A stretch of 64,000 nt of DNA from an uncultured Traorella sp. (GTDB lineage Bacteria > Bacillota_I > Bacilli_A > Erysipelotrichales > Erysipelotrichaceae), in contig CALUVS010000004.1 in NCBI GenBank assembly GCA_944324265.1, positions 1-64,000 on the forward strand, read 5' to 3'. The notes under the pieces were generated by a model. The model did no database searches, was not told the DNA's origin, and saw only the letters and a list, made by a program, of their open reading frames with translations. Position 1 is the stretch's first letter; each line of letters opens with the position of its first letter. This document shows, piece by piece, positions 35,189 through 43,454 of this stretch. The position numbers and the translations under genes are program-made.

Positions 35189-35995
35189 TTACGCTTTTCT
35201 TGTCAGCTGATAAAAAGCCACTGCACTGGCAGCTGCCACATTAAGTGAATCCACCCCATGAGCCATCGGAATACGCACAGTATAATCACAGCCGGCAATT
35301 GTAGACGAGGCTAAGCCATCACCCTCTGTTCCCAGCACTACGGCTAATTTTTCTTCCTGAAGCAATCTCTTATCATCAATGGGAATCGATTGATCACTTA
35401 AAGCCATTGCGGCATTTTTAAAACCAAAAGCATGCAGATCCTCTACACTCATTTCATTCATAAAAGTCCATGGAATCTGAAAGACAGTTCCCATGCTTAC
35501 ACGAATGGAACGGCGATACAGCGGATTGGAACAGGCATTGGTCAAAAGGATCGCATCCATGTTCAAAGCTGCAGCACTGCGGAAAATTGCACCGATATTG
35601 GTAGGATTCATCACATCCTCCAACACAGCAATTCTTTTCGCATCCTTGATGACTTCCTGAACACTTGGCAATTTTTTGCGTTTCATCGCACAAAGCATCC
35701 CGCGTGTTAATTTAAAACCGGTCAATTCACATAATATATCCAAACTAGCACAATAAACGGGAATATTCGGGCATTGATCAATGATAACTTTGCCCTGCGT
35801 CATGACATGCTTGGTTTCCATCAACATCGAAACAGGCTCATATCCGGCATCTAATGCCACTTGTATGACCTTAGGACTTTCCGCAATAAACAATCCCTTC
35901 TGAGGTTCATGACGATTGAGCAGTTCATTTTCACTCATACGGGCATACACATCCAATTGAGGATCCATAAAATCAGTAATTTCAATCACATTCAT
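35189..35995 (-). CDS. TrmH/SpoU-family RNA 2'-O-methyltransferase
   Basis: A 268-residue SPOUT methyltransferase for tRNA or rRNA ribose methylation. Motif 1 is NPTNIGAIFRSAAAL (about 130-144), motif 2 VLGTEGDGL and motif 3 IPMAHGVDSLNVAAASAVAF forming the trefoil knot. An N-terminal substrate-binding domain precedes (ENELLNRHEPQKGLFIAESPKV). It starts four bases after pdxY without a separate ribosome site, so it is probably coupled to pdxY. Confidence 0.9.
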   Translation of the reverse strand: MNVIEITDFMDPQLDVYARMSENELLNRHEPQKGLFIAESPKVIQVALDAGYEPVSMLMETKHVMTQGKVIIDQCPNIPVYCASLDILCELTGFKLTRGMLCAMKRKKLPSVQEVIKDAKRIAVLEDVMNPTNIGAIFRSAAALNMDAILLTNACSNPLYRRSIRVSMGTVFQIPWTFMNEMSVEDLHAFGFKNAAMALSDQSIPIDDKRLLQEEKLAVVLGTEGDGLASSTIAGCDYTVRIPMAHGVDSLNVAAASAVAFYQLTRKA

Positions 35996-35999
35996 ACTT

Positions 36000-36830
36000 T
36001 TACTGAACCATCTGAATCAGATCACCAAGAGCTAATTCAAAGGCAGCTCCATACCAATGATTGTCAAGCTCTGCAGTCAGCTTGATGCATTTGACAACAT
36101 AATCAGCAGCAATGCGGGCAGCTTCATAAGCACTCTTGCCTTTCATCAAAGCTCCTGTAAAGGCAGAAGCATAAATATCCCCTGTACCATGACAGCTGTT
36201 GCTTAATTTGATATGTTCATAATAGCGATATTCATTGTTTTCAAAGACAACAACTCCGGTTGTCTCTGAATGGTATGACACACCTGTCAAAATAACATTT
36301 CTGCAGCCCAAGGCCAACAATCTTTCAATCAATTCATCAATATAAGCACGATCATATTCCGTTTTATATTCCATCTGAGTCAGAAAGCAAGCTTCTGTGA
36401 TATTCGGCAAAATATAATCAGCCTGAGCACAAAGCTTTTTCATTTCTTCTACAAAAGCTTCATCAAATCCTACATACAGTCTGCCGTTATCTGCCATTGC
36501 CGGATCCACGATCACAAGTGCATTTTCTCTGCAGACCGTTTCAATCAAATGCGTAACATATTCAATTTGTTTGGCACTGCCCAAATATCCGGTATAAAGC
36601 GCATCAAACAGCAATCCTTCCTTTTGCCAATGTGCATTGATCTTCGGCATTTCTTCGCTCAAATCACAAAATGTAAAACCTTTGAAGCCGCCGGTATGTG
36701 TCGATAATACTGCAGAAGGCAAAATACATGTTTCAACACCGCAGGCAGAAATCACCGGCAATGCTACAGTCAATGAACACTGTCCGACACAGGAAATATC
36801 CTGCACTGTCAATACTCTTGGATAATTCAT
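36000..36830 (-). CDS. pdxY: Pyridoxal/pyridoxamine kinase
   Basis: A ribokinase-family enzyme (276 residues) that phosphorylates vitamin B6 vitamers. Conserved parts are VLTVQDISCVGQCSLTVALP at the N-terminus, PSAVLSTHTGGF and the anion-hole NSCHGTGDIYASAFTGAL near the C-terminus. The start at 36830 is taken because GAGGTG lies at the right distance; a GTG three codons upstream is open. Leads the pdxY-trmH-DUF4405 operon. Confidence 0.88.
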   Translation of the reverse strand: MNYPRVLTVQDISCVGQCSLTVALPVISACGVETCILPSAVLSTHTGGFKGFTFCDLSEEMPKINAHWQKEGLLFDALYTGYLGSAKQIEYVTHLIETVCRENALVIVDPAMADNGRLYVGFDEAFVEEMKKLCAQADYILPNITEACFLTQMEYKTEYDRAYIDELIERLLALGCRNVILTGVSYHSETTGVVVFENNEYRYYEHIKLSNSCHGTGDIYASAFTGALMKGKSAYEAARIAADYVVKCIKLTAELDNHWYGAAFELALGDLIQMVQ

Positions 36831-36949
36831 TTCTAACACCTCTTTTTCTTTTCAGCAAATTCAGTTTATGATGTTCTTTCAAATTTTTTGAAAAACATCC
36901 TGCAAATTCTTCATACTCGTAAATCATACCACAACTGCCTTATTTTATA

Positions 36950-36975
36950 AATAAAACCATGAAAACTCATGGCTT
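36950..36975 (-). terminator. Terminator of the GrpB-nitroreductase gene
   Basis: GCCATGAG and CTCATGGT-type arms (GCCATGAGTTTTCATGGT) form a stem followed by TTTATTTAT on the minus strand. Confidence 0.75.
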
Positions 36976-36981
36976 ATTTTT

Positions 36982-38007
36982 TTATTCAACAATATACACA
37001 CGATTTTCTTTTCGCGGTGCTGCGTAAGGAATCAGATCCGGGAAACCTATAATGCAATTGGCAATTCCTTCCACTTCTTCTTCAATGCCCCACTGCTTCA
37101 ATAACTGTTTTCCTTCCTCTGTTTCAAACACTTCCTTGGCACGGTGGATCCAGCAGCTGCCTAGACCTAAATCTGCAGCCGCCTGCATCATATTCGCCAT
37201 CACTAATGAACCGTCATTGACACGGCAAGGATTATTCTTATCCGCAAGTACGATCAATACGGCAGGTGCACCATAGAAAGGATCAATTTTAGCCTTCATC
37301 ACGGCCGCATTCATTTGGGCAACCTGATCTCTCATCTCTTTGTTTGTCAATGCGACTATGATTGCGGATTGCCGATTCATAGAACTTGGAGCATATAAAC
37401 CTGCCTGAATGATCTTATCAATCATTTCCTTCGGTACAGGTTCATTGCGGTATTTTTTCACACTTCTTCGATTGAAGATATGACTCAGTTTCTTGTCTTG
37501 ATACCAATCCAAAGCTGTTTTTTCCAATTCTTTGACAAAATCATTTTTCAGATCACAATAAACATCATTGTCATTGTGACATTTTTCAGCCGCCTTCATC
37601 TTCACCTCTGCATATTGATCACAGGCTTCTTGATGACAGCGAAGATAATCTCTTACGGCCAAATGACGGTCAATATCCAATTGATGGGTATGATCAAACA
37701 AATGAATGTGATGAGTTCGCTGATCGCCGCCTTTCATATAAAAACGGCGTCCCGGAATGCCATATTCATTTTTGACCTCATATCCCAGCTCTTCGAAAAC
37801 AGCGGCTTGTGCATCGGCATCTTTGACACGATTTACTTCAATGAGTATATCAATGATTGGCTTGGCTTTCAGTCCTCTGACAGAAGTAGAGCCAATGTGG
37901 TGAATCTGAAGTCCTTCCAGATTCAAATGATCTTCCAAAAGCTTTTTCTCCTTTAAAAACAAATCATTCCATTCATCTCGATAATCGACAACTTCTATAA
38001 TTCTCAT
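36982..38007 (-). CDS. GrpB-like nucleotidyltransferase fused to a nitroreductase
   Basis: The 341-residue protein joins two families rarely seen together. Residues 1 to about 165 are GrpB/UPF0157: YRDEWNDLFLKEKKLL, HHIGSTSVRGLKAKPIIDI (the nucleotidyltransferase-like GST..D.D core) and FYMKGGDQRTHHIHLF. Residues from about 180 are a flavin nitroreductase: FNRRSVKKYRNEPVP, GLYAPSSMNRQSAI, LGSCWIHRAKEVF and ANCIIGFPDLIPYA. The reading frame is uninterrupted across the junction. Start at 38007 has AAAGGAG five bases upstream. The joint activity is unknown. Confidence 0.88.
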   Translation of the reverse strand: MRIIEVVDYRDEWNDLFLKEKKLLEDHLNLEGLQIHHIGSTSVRGLKAKPIIDILIEVNRVKDADAQAAVFEELGYEVKNEYGIPGRRFYMKGGDQRTHHIHLFDHTHQLDIDRHLAVRDYLRCHQEACDQYAEVKMKAAEKCHNDNDVYCDLKNDFVKELEKTALDWYQDKKLSHIFNRRSVKKYRNEPVPKEMIDKIIQAGLYAPSSMNRQSAIIVALTNKEMRDQVAQMNAAVMKAKIDPFYGAPAVLIVLADKNNPCRVNDGSLVMANMMQAAADLGLGSCWIHRAKEVFETEEGKQLLKQWGIEEEVEGIANCIIGFPDLIPYAAPRKENRVYIVE

Positions 38008-38026
38008 ACTTGCTCCTTTCACCTAT

Positions 38027-38048
38027 GAAAAAAGATGGATGCCTCCAT
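38027..38048 (-). terminator. Terminator of yneF
   Basis: AAGATGGAGGCATCCATCTT is a near-perfect hairpin followed by TTTTCAT on the minus strand, just before the GrpB fusion gene. Confidence 0.8.
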
Positions 38049-38049
38049 C

Positions 38050-38259
38050 TTATTTGTATTGGTTCATTGATTTCATTATTTGTCTGATCTGCGCTTCAGA
38101 TGGTTTTCTTCCCATTTGTGAATACATAGCACGAATCATCTTTTCATTGATAGGAGGATTTTCTTTTAATTGTTTCTTGAACATTCTTCTTGATAAGAAA
38201 AAACCCAGGATACCGCCAATAATTATTCCTAATATAGTATATCCGATTGATGACCACAT
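38050..38259 (-). CDS. yneF: YneF-family (UPF0154) small membrane protein
   Basis: A 69-residue protein with one membrane helix (TILGIIIGGILGFFLSRRMF) and the family C-terminus NEKMIRAMYSQMGRKPSEAQIRQIMKSMNQ. Function unknown. ATG at 38259 follows GGGGGTG; the frame is open upstream. It stands alone with its own terminator. Confidence 0.9.
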   Translation of the reverse strand: MWSSIGYTILGIIIGGILGFFLSRRMFKKQLKENPPINEKMIRAMYSQMGRKPSEAQIRQIMKSMNQYK

Positions 38260-38325
38260 ATTTTCACCCCCATTTTCCAATAGCAATTATATTTTATAAT
38301 ATTTTTTCATAGTTTACAAGTAGAT

Positions 38326-38694
38326 TCACATTTTGAGAGATGGACTCTTCCATGAAAAAATCTCATCGTGAAACAAACACCAATTTTGATGAAAGCGCAT
38401 CAGATATTCATCAAATCCTTTTTCTTCATCATCAATTTCCAAATAAAAGGGAAATACATTCATAATTGATTTTGTTTTGAATAAATGATTGACTAAAATA
38501 ATCTGATGCTCATCCCAGCATATATTTTCTTCACCAAAATAAGAAATACAGCTTTTTAAAATACTTTCAAAATCAAATGAGACAAGCAATGCTTCTTGCT
38601 GACTAAGTGAACAGTTCAGCACATAAAGCAATGCTTTTTCATTTCCGATAAAAATCTGTGTATTTCTTTTACAGGCAAACCACTTGATCAGCAT
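38326..38694 (-). CDS. Hypothetical protein after a terminator hairpin
   Basis: A 122-residue cytoplasmic protein I cannot assign. It has a hydrophobic middle (ALLVSFDFESILKSCISYF), Trp- and Phe-rich end and several Cys with no motif. Its start ATG lies six bases after the T-tract of the SpoIIE-gene terminator, and GGGTGAT in the 3' arm of that hairpin is at ribosome-site distance. So expression would need read-through or a promoter not seen. The gene could be poorly expressed or misannotated. Confidence 0.5.
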   Translation of the reverse strand: MLIKWFACKRNTQIFIGNEKALLYVLNCSLSQQEALLVSFDFESILKSCISYFGEENICWDEHQIILVNHLFKTKSIMNVFPFYLEIDDEEKGFDEYLMRFHQNWCLFHDEIFSWKSPSLKM

Positions 38695-38695
38695 A

Positions 38696-38737
38696 AAAAA
38701 TCACCCTGCTTTATTGTAAAAGACAGAGTGATGTTTT
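38696..38737 (-). terminator. Terminator hairpin whose 3' arm holds a ribosome site
   Basis: ATCACTCTG and CAGGGTGAT pair around an AT-rich loop and are followed by six T, then ATG of the downstream hypothetical gene. The stem contains GGGTGAT, the only plausible Shine-Dalgarno for that ATG. Confidence 0.75.
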
Positions 38738-38748
38738 TTTGTCGAAAA

Positions 38749-39927
38749 TCAGAATTTTTCATATGAAACAATTTTGCCGAGTTTCACTAATTCATCCCCA
38801 ATGCGTTCCACTGTGCGGATTTTTTTGCCCAATGAGATCGGTGAATAGTTAATGGAGGCATGGGCGATGTTGTCAGCAGTTCCCTGAAGGAAACGGACAG
38901 CTGTGCAGTCACAGATCAGCATATGAGCCAATAAGAAGGCTCCATCCCCTTTTTTGCCATCCATGAAATTATCCAAGTATTCCTTGGAATTATTGCATTC
39001 CCGCAGATATTCCAATACTTTTTTCAGTGTAATGGCCCCTTCTGTAACAAGATCAATTCCATTGATCTTCGCAATCGGCGGTACATCGCCGCGGAAACTT
39101 AATAAATCATCCATGATGATTGGTTCTCCGATGATACGGCTGACTACTTGAGAAGTAGAGCCTCCGCAGACAATCTTCTTGCCTGTCGCACGCATCAGTT
39201 TCATGACAACTCTCTCATCATCTTCCATATTTCCCGGCGGACCGACCATAACAACCGCTTCCTTCGGCGGAAGAATATTGACAACCGCCACAGTTGAATC
39301 ATCTCCCGGCAAACCTTGATACAAATCATTGACTGCCCATAAAAGATTATGGCAAGTCGTACGGGCATTGTCATTCGGCTTGTACATCGTCGTGACATGC
39401 TGGATAATTTCCTTTTGATCCCATCCGAAATTTAAGATAGAGCCAATTCCGGCATGAACAATACCATCTGAAAAGAAAATAATCTGATCTTTTGGTTCTA
39501 CTGTAAAATTAGACAGACGCACCTTCTTGCCAGACATGACAATTTCCTCACGTGTGATCGGAATGACTCTTCCCTGACGCATGAAGATTGCTTCAGGGCC
39601 ATCATATTCCGCCATGGATACTCTGCCGTCATAAAAGACTTGTACAATGGTAAACGTAGAATAAGCGACACCACGTTCACTGCACACAGGCAAAGTAGAA
39701 GTAATAGTTTCCAGCGCATCACTGAGGTCGGCTCCTTCATTGATCATCGTTGCAATGATTTCACTGGTCAGTGTTGCCAATACATTGGCTTTGACGCCGC
39801 TTCCCAGACCATCGCTCAAAACAACCGTACAGGATTCTTCATTGCGAAGCACCTTGACCTTATCGCCGCACAATTCTTCATATTTTTTCTTGAGTGAATC
39901 ATAATAAGTTTCTACATGAATCTTCAT
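38749..39927 (-). CDS. SpoIIE/PP2C-type serine phosphatase of the hydrogenase operon
   Basis: A 392-residue phosphatase-like protein. The N-terminal half is a PP2C/SpoIIE fold: VVLSDGLGSGVKAN, IIFFSDGIVHAG and GLPGDDSTVAVVNI carry the metal-binding aspartates. The second half (from about 225) is unassigned, with an early KKIVCGGSTSQVVSR block and a Cys-containing stretch before a helical tail. It is encoded directly after the PAS-hydrogenase gene, overlapping by one base (TAATG), as seen next to sensory [FeFe]-hydrogenases. It may dephosphorylate a regulator in response to H2 or redox; that is inference. Confidence 0.85.
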   Translation of the reverse strand: MKIHVETYYDSLKKKYEELCGDKVKVLRNEESCTVVLSDGLGSGVKANVLATLTSEIIATMINEGADLSDALETITSTLPVCSERGVAYSTFTIVQVFYDGRVSMAEYDGPEAIFMRQGRVIPITREEIVMSGKKVRLSNFTVEPKDQIIFFSDGIVHAGIGSILNFGWDQKEIIQHVTTMYKPNDNARTTCHNLLWAVNDLYQGLPGDDSTVAVVNILPPKEAVVMVGPPGNMEDDERVVMKLMRATGKKIVCGGSTSQVVSRIIGEPIIMDDLLSFRGDVPPIAKINGIDLVTEGAITLKKVLEYLRECNNSKEYLDNFMDGKKGDGAFLLAHMLICDCTAVRFLQGTADNIAHASINYSPISLGKKIRTVERIGDELVKLGKIVSYEKF

Positions 39928-41603
39928 TATTCAATTCCCTCATTTTCAATTGCTTTATTCAGTTTTGTCAAAACGACCTTCGTTTCAGCGGTTGTTTCTC
40001 CCAGCAAAGAAGCAATTTCCTGTACCACACGCATTTGCTTATCAATGACCTTTTGTGTTGATTCAATTGTTTCTCTGCGCAGTTCACGCATTTTTTCTTC
40101 CTGCATTTTTTTCTGTGTCAGATCCATCAAGATAATGACATAGGCATTTTCTTCTTTGACCGGCACAACAGCGTGTTCATAAACCCTTTTGCCGTCAAAG
40201 TATTCTTCAACAAAATATTTGACCTCTTCTACACCTTCCGCCAGTATTTCTTTGAGCTGAACAGATGGCAGGATTGCTTCAATTTCAAATCCTTTGACAC
40301 TGTAATTCTGCAAAGAAAGCATACGCAGTGCACTTGGATTGATTTCTTTGACCTTACGGTTACTGTCAAGCACAATAATACCGTTAGGTGAATGCTTGAT
40401 AATCAGATTGGAAATGGATTCTGCATTTTCCAAGGCATATGGCAAACAATGCTTTGGATCACTTTTGCCCATCAAGACAGCAATGGCTTTTGCTCGGCAT
40501 GTATCATACCCGCAAGCCCCGCAGTCCAAACGCTTGGAACGATCGGCCTTGCCCATGCTGGCCAATACTTCATAAATCTGCATTTCTGTGAATTTCGGCT
40601 GTTCTTTGGAAAAGTCCCTATATTCTGCCTCCGTTTCTACTTCTGCAGGCGAATAGGTAATCTTTGGACTTGTTTCATTTTCAAAGATGCGGCTCTGAGC
40701 CAGCCACTCATTGTTGTTATAAGCATAGAGATATGGACCGCCCAAACAGCCTCCCTGACAATTATTCATTTCAAAGAAATAGCCTTTCATATGACCATTG
40801 CGGATAGAATCCAATAAAGCTTCACATCTTTTCAAGCCTTCGACAGCCAATGTTTTATAATTCTGCTGCTTTGCAAGCGTTTTGATGATTCCGCCGCTGA
40901 TTGGATAAATGCGAGCAATATTTTCTTCTGATTCATCCTCTTCGATAACATCAAAACCATCCGTATCCAAAATCCAAGCATCCATATCCGGCATCGAAAT
41001 AACTGCATCTACTGCATCATGAAAACGTTCATCCTCCACCTCATGCTGCTTGGCAATACAAGGTGATAAGAAGACAATTTTCGCATTCGGATATTTCTTT
41101 CTTAACATACGGCCATGAACGATCATCGGTGAAGCCACCGGTGAAAGCTGCGGAATCAAGTCCGGATATTTTGTTTCAATCAAACGAACAATGACCGGAC
41201 AGCATGTTTCAATGATGTTCGTCATTTTCTTTTCTTCCATCAGCCGCATATATTCACTGGATACGACTGCTGCCCCTTGGGCTGTTTCTTCAACCGCTGC
41301 AAAGCCCAATTCCAGTAAGCCCTGCTTCAGCTTTGAAAAGTGCGGCCAGATGACCTGATAGCTCGGCGCTACCGATACAACAACTTCTTCTTTATTTTTC
41401 AGCCATGTTTTTACATCATTCAGATCATTTTTAATTTCTTTGGCTGACTGCGGACAGCATAAATAACAGTTGCCGCAATGAATACATTCTTCTTCTATGA
41501 TGTAGGGATGATTATGTTCAAAACGAATTGATTTAGTCGGACAATTGCGAACACATTTCAAACAACTTTTGCAGTTGTATTCAACTAAAGTTATTAAGCT
41601 CAT
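39927..41603 (-). CDS. Sensory-type [FeFe]-hydrogenase-like protein with PAS domain
   Basis: The 558-residue protein has two [4Fe-4S] ferredoxin motifs (C-x2-C-x2-C at 11-17 and 40-50), a hydrogenase H-domain (about 70-320), a separate Fe-S module CGACGYDTC with a later Cys (361, 364, 369, 386), a PAS domain (about 395-495) and a C-terminal coiled coil. Putative H-cluster Cys are at 135, 182, 282 and 286; a second Cys at 134 is also kept. Around them residues differ from canonical enzymes: SPC replaces MPC at 180-182 and NNC replaces the MAC-type sequence at 280-282. There is no kinase domain. It fits HydS-type sensors; it could also be a subunit. ATGA overlap with the upstream gene. Confidence 0.85.
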   Translation of the reverse strand: MSLITLVEYNCKSCLKCVRNCPTKSIRFEHNHPYIIEEECIHCGNCYLCCPQSAKEIKNDLNDVKTWLKNKEEVVVSVAPSYQVIWPHFSKLKQGLLELGFAAVEETAQGAAVVSSEYMRLMEEKKMTNIIETCCPVIVRLIETKYPDLIPQLSPVASPMIVHGRMLRKKYPNAKIVFLSPCIAKQHEVEDERFHDAVDAVISMPDMDAWILDTDGFDVIEEDESEENIARIYPISGGIIKTLAKQQNYKTLAVEGLKRCEALLDSIRNGHMKGYFFEMNNCQGGCLGGPYLYAYNNNEWLAQSRIFENETSPKITYSPAEVETEAEYRDFSKEQPKFTEMQIYEVLASMGKADRSKRLDCGACGYDTCRAKAIAVLMGKSDPKHCLPYALENAESISNLIIKHSPNGIIVLDSNRKVKEINPSALRMLSLQNYSVKGFEIEAILPSVQLKEILAEGVEEVKYFVEEYFDGKRVYEHAVVPVKEENAYVIILMDLTQKKMQEEKMRELRRETIESTQKVIDKQMRVVQEIASLLGETTAETKVVLTKLNKAIENEGIE

Positions 41604-41848
41604 ATGATCATATTCAATTCATTTTCAATTTTTTCAATTGCGTTCATCAATGTCACACCTTCCAAAAGTTTGCCATCTACGCGAACACCTAATCCTTTTG
41701 AACATTGTCCCATACAGAAAGCACCTTTCATCTGTACTTTATCTTCCAGATCATGTTCCTCCAGATACTTTTTCAAAAGTTCCACAAGCTCATTGCTTCC
41801 CTTTACAAAACAGCTACTTCCTACGCAGATTTCAATTGTGTGCATCAT
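41600..41848 (-). CDS. Thioredoxin-like [2Fe-2S] ferredoxin
   Basis: This 82-residue protein belongs to the NuoE/thioredoxin-like ferredoxin family. The four cluster cysteines are CVGSSC near residues 8-13 and CMGQC near 45-49 (the first pair separated by four residues, the second by three). Such proteins pass electrons to [FeFe]-hydrogenase subunits. It follows the hydrogenase gene by 14 bases and overlaps the PAS protein by four. Confidence 0.9.
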   Translation of the reverse strand: MMHTIEICVGSSCFVKGSNELVELLKKYLEEHDLEDKVQMKGAFCMGQCSKGLGVRVDGKLLEGVTLMNAIEKIENELNMII

Positions 41849-41862
41849 CCATTCCTCCTTTG

Positions 41863-43323
41863 TTAACGATGTAAGTTGATATCTGAGAAATCAAACTCTT
41901 TCAGAGTTGACTGTATCGTCTTATCTTTGATCAAGGCATTTTCCTGTGCCATACGTTTTTTAACAACTATTGGAGATTCAATGGTTGCAGGTCCGCATAC
42001 ACATCCTCCAGTACATGCCATACCTTCTAATACATCTTCATTATATTTGCCTAATTTCATCAATAATAATTGTACTTTGCATTCAGCTGCCCCATCAGCA
42101 TATTTTGCTGTAATCGGTTCGGCATTGCCGTCTTCTTTTGCCGCCTCCTGCACAGCCTTTGAAACACCGCCGCCGATGGCAAAGCCGCGTCCATAAGTAC
42201 TTGCTGTATCACCTTCTTTTGGCTCTACAGCCATTGGATAAATACCTTTGGCAACCATCATGGCCGCAATTTCTTCAAAGGTCAATACATAATCGACAAC
42301 AGAGAAATCCTGCATTGCTTCTTGTTTTTTAGCAACACATGGTCCGATGAAAACAACCTTGCCTCCGGTGTGTTTTTTCAAATAACGAGCAATAGCTTCC
42401 ATCGGAGATACTACCTTGCTGACATTCTTTTCAAATACTTCAGGGAAATGAATTCTGGCCATATTCACAAATGCCGGACAGCAAGAAGTTGTCACTTTGA
42501 CTCCTTCTTCCTTATGTTTCAAGATGACATCTTTTTCATAGGAAGCGACAGCATCCGCCCCGATAGCAACTTCAAATACATCTTCAAAGCCTAATAAACG
42601 AATCGACTGTTTGATCTGCGGTAAAGTAGCTGTATCCATCTGTCCCTGAATCGCAGGAGCCACAATCGCAAATACTCTTTCCTTGGCATTCAAGGTATCA
42701 ATGACCGGTACCATCTGACTGATATCTTCAATGGCTCCGAATGGACATCCTGCCTGGCAAGCACCGCAGTTGATGCATTTTGATTCATCAATCACCGCTA
42801 ATCCATCCTGATCCATGCTTAAAGCATTGACTGGACAAGAACGGATACATGGACGTTCTGACTGAACGATTGCAGAATATGGACAAGCCTTGACACAAGC
42901 CCCGCATTCCTTGCACTTGCTGTAATCAATATAAGCTCTTTCGCTGCCCATGTGCATAGCATCAAATTTACAGGAAGCCATACAAGCCTTCGCCATACAC
43001 TTACGGCAATTATCTGTTACAGTAATTTTATGAATTGAACAGCCATCGCATGCAGCTTCCAATACATGAACAATCTGATGAGCTGAATTGCTGTCCTTGC
43101 GTATAATGTTTGGCTTCATTCCCAATGCCATGCGGCATCTTTCGCGAATAATTTCTCTTTCTTTATAAACGCAGCAGCGGAAATTCGCATGATTTGTCGG
43201 AATCAATGTAACTGCTACTTCATCCACACAGGAAGTATCCAGTTTGCCGCTAAATCCTCTTCTCGCCACTTCTCTTAAAACGTCAAATTTCAACTGACGT
43301 GCTTCATGTGAAAATAAACTCAT
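41863..43323 (-). CDS. [FeFe]-hydrogenase, catalytic-type
   Basis: A 486-residue iron hydrogenase that reduces protons to H2 or oxidises it, cytoplasmic. The N-terminal 200 residues carry Cys-rich Fe-S motifs: C92/C95 and C106/C109/C114/C118, then two complete [4Fe-4S] sites (C137-C147 and C183-C193). The H-cluster signatures are TTSCCPAFVNMAR (C281, C282), IGPCVAKKQEA (C329) and GMACTGGCVC (C437, C441). The Gly-Pro-Cys second motif and Cys-rich N-terminus fit group B enzymes. Start has AAGGAGAT. Leads the four-gene operon; no HydE/F/G maturases are in the window. Confidence 0.93.
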   Translation of the reverse strand: MSLFSHEARQLKFDVLREVARRGFSGKLDTSCVDEVAVTLIPTNHANFRCCVYKEREIIRERCRMALGMKPNIIRKDSNSAHQIVHVLEAACDGCSIHKITVTDNCRKCMAKACMASCKFDAMHMGSERAYIDYSKCKECGACVKACPYSAIVQSERPCIRSCPVNALSMDQDGLAVIDESKCINCGACQAGCPFGAIEDISQMVPVIDTLNAKERVFAIVAPAIQGQMDTATLPQIKQSIRLLGFEDVFEVAIGADAVASYEKDVILKHKEEGVKVTTSCCPAFVNMARIHFPEVFEKNVSKVVSPMEAIARYLKKHTGGKVVFIGPCVAKKQEAMQDFSVVDYVLTFEEIAAMMVAKGIYPMAVEPKEGDTASTYGRGFAIGGGVSKAVQEAAKEDGNAEPITAKYADGAAECKVQLLLMKLGKYNEDVLEGMACTGGCVCGPATIESPIVVKKRMAQENALIKDKTIQSTLKEFDFSDINLHR

Positions 43324-43354
43324 CTTTATCTATCTCCTTATATTTTACTAGTTA

Positions 43355-43384
43355 ATTATATCACAGCTAACTGAAGCTTGTCTT
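43355..43384 (-). promoter_or_regulatory. Promoter of the hydrogenase operon
   Basis: On the minus strand a perfect TATAAT with an extended TG element is 18 bases from AAGACA. The arms AGTTA and TAACT flank the -10 region, possibly an operator. It does not match the Rex consensus known to control fermentative genes. Confidence 0.5.
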
Positions 43385-43414
43385 GATAATATGGAAAGAA
43401 AATGCAAATCTATA

Positions 43415-43446
43415 TAAAAAAAGACAGCACTTGTGAAAGCGCTGTC
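43415..43446 (-). terminator. Terminator of the 5'-nucleotidase gene
   Basis: GACAGC and GCTGTC close a 24-base hairpin (inner GCTTTCACAAGTGC pairs partly) followed by seven T. Confidence 0.85.
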
Positions 43447-43454
43447 GAGTTTCA

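Noticed and set aside
43324-43454. Rex-type operator near the hydrogenase promoter
   Set aside because: The TTGTTAANNNNTTAACAA pattern is not present; only weak AGTTA/TAACT arms.
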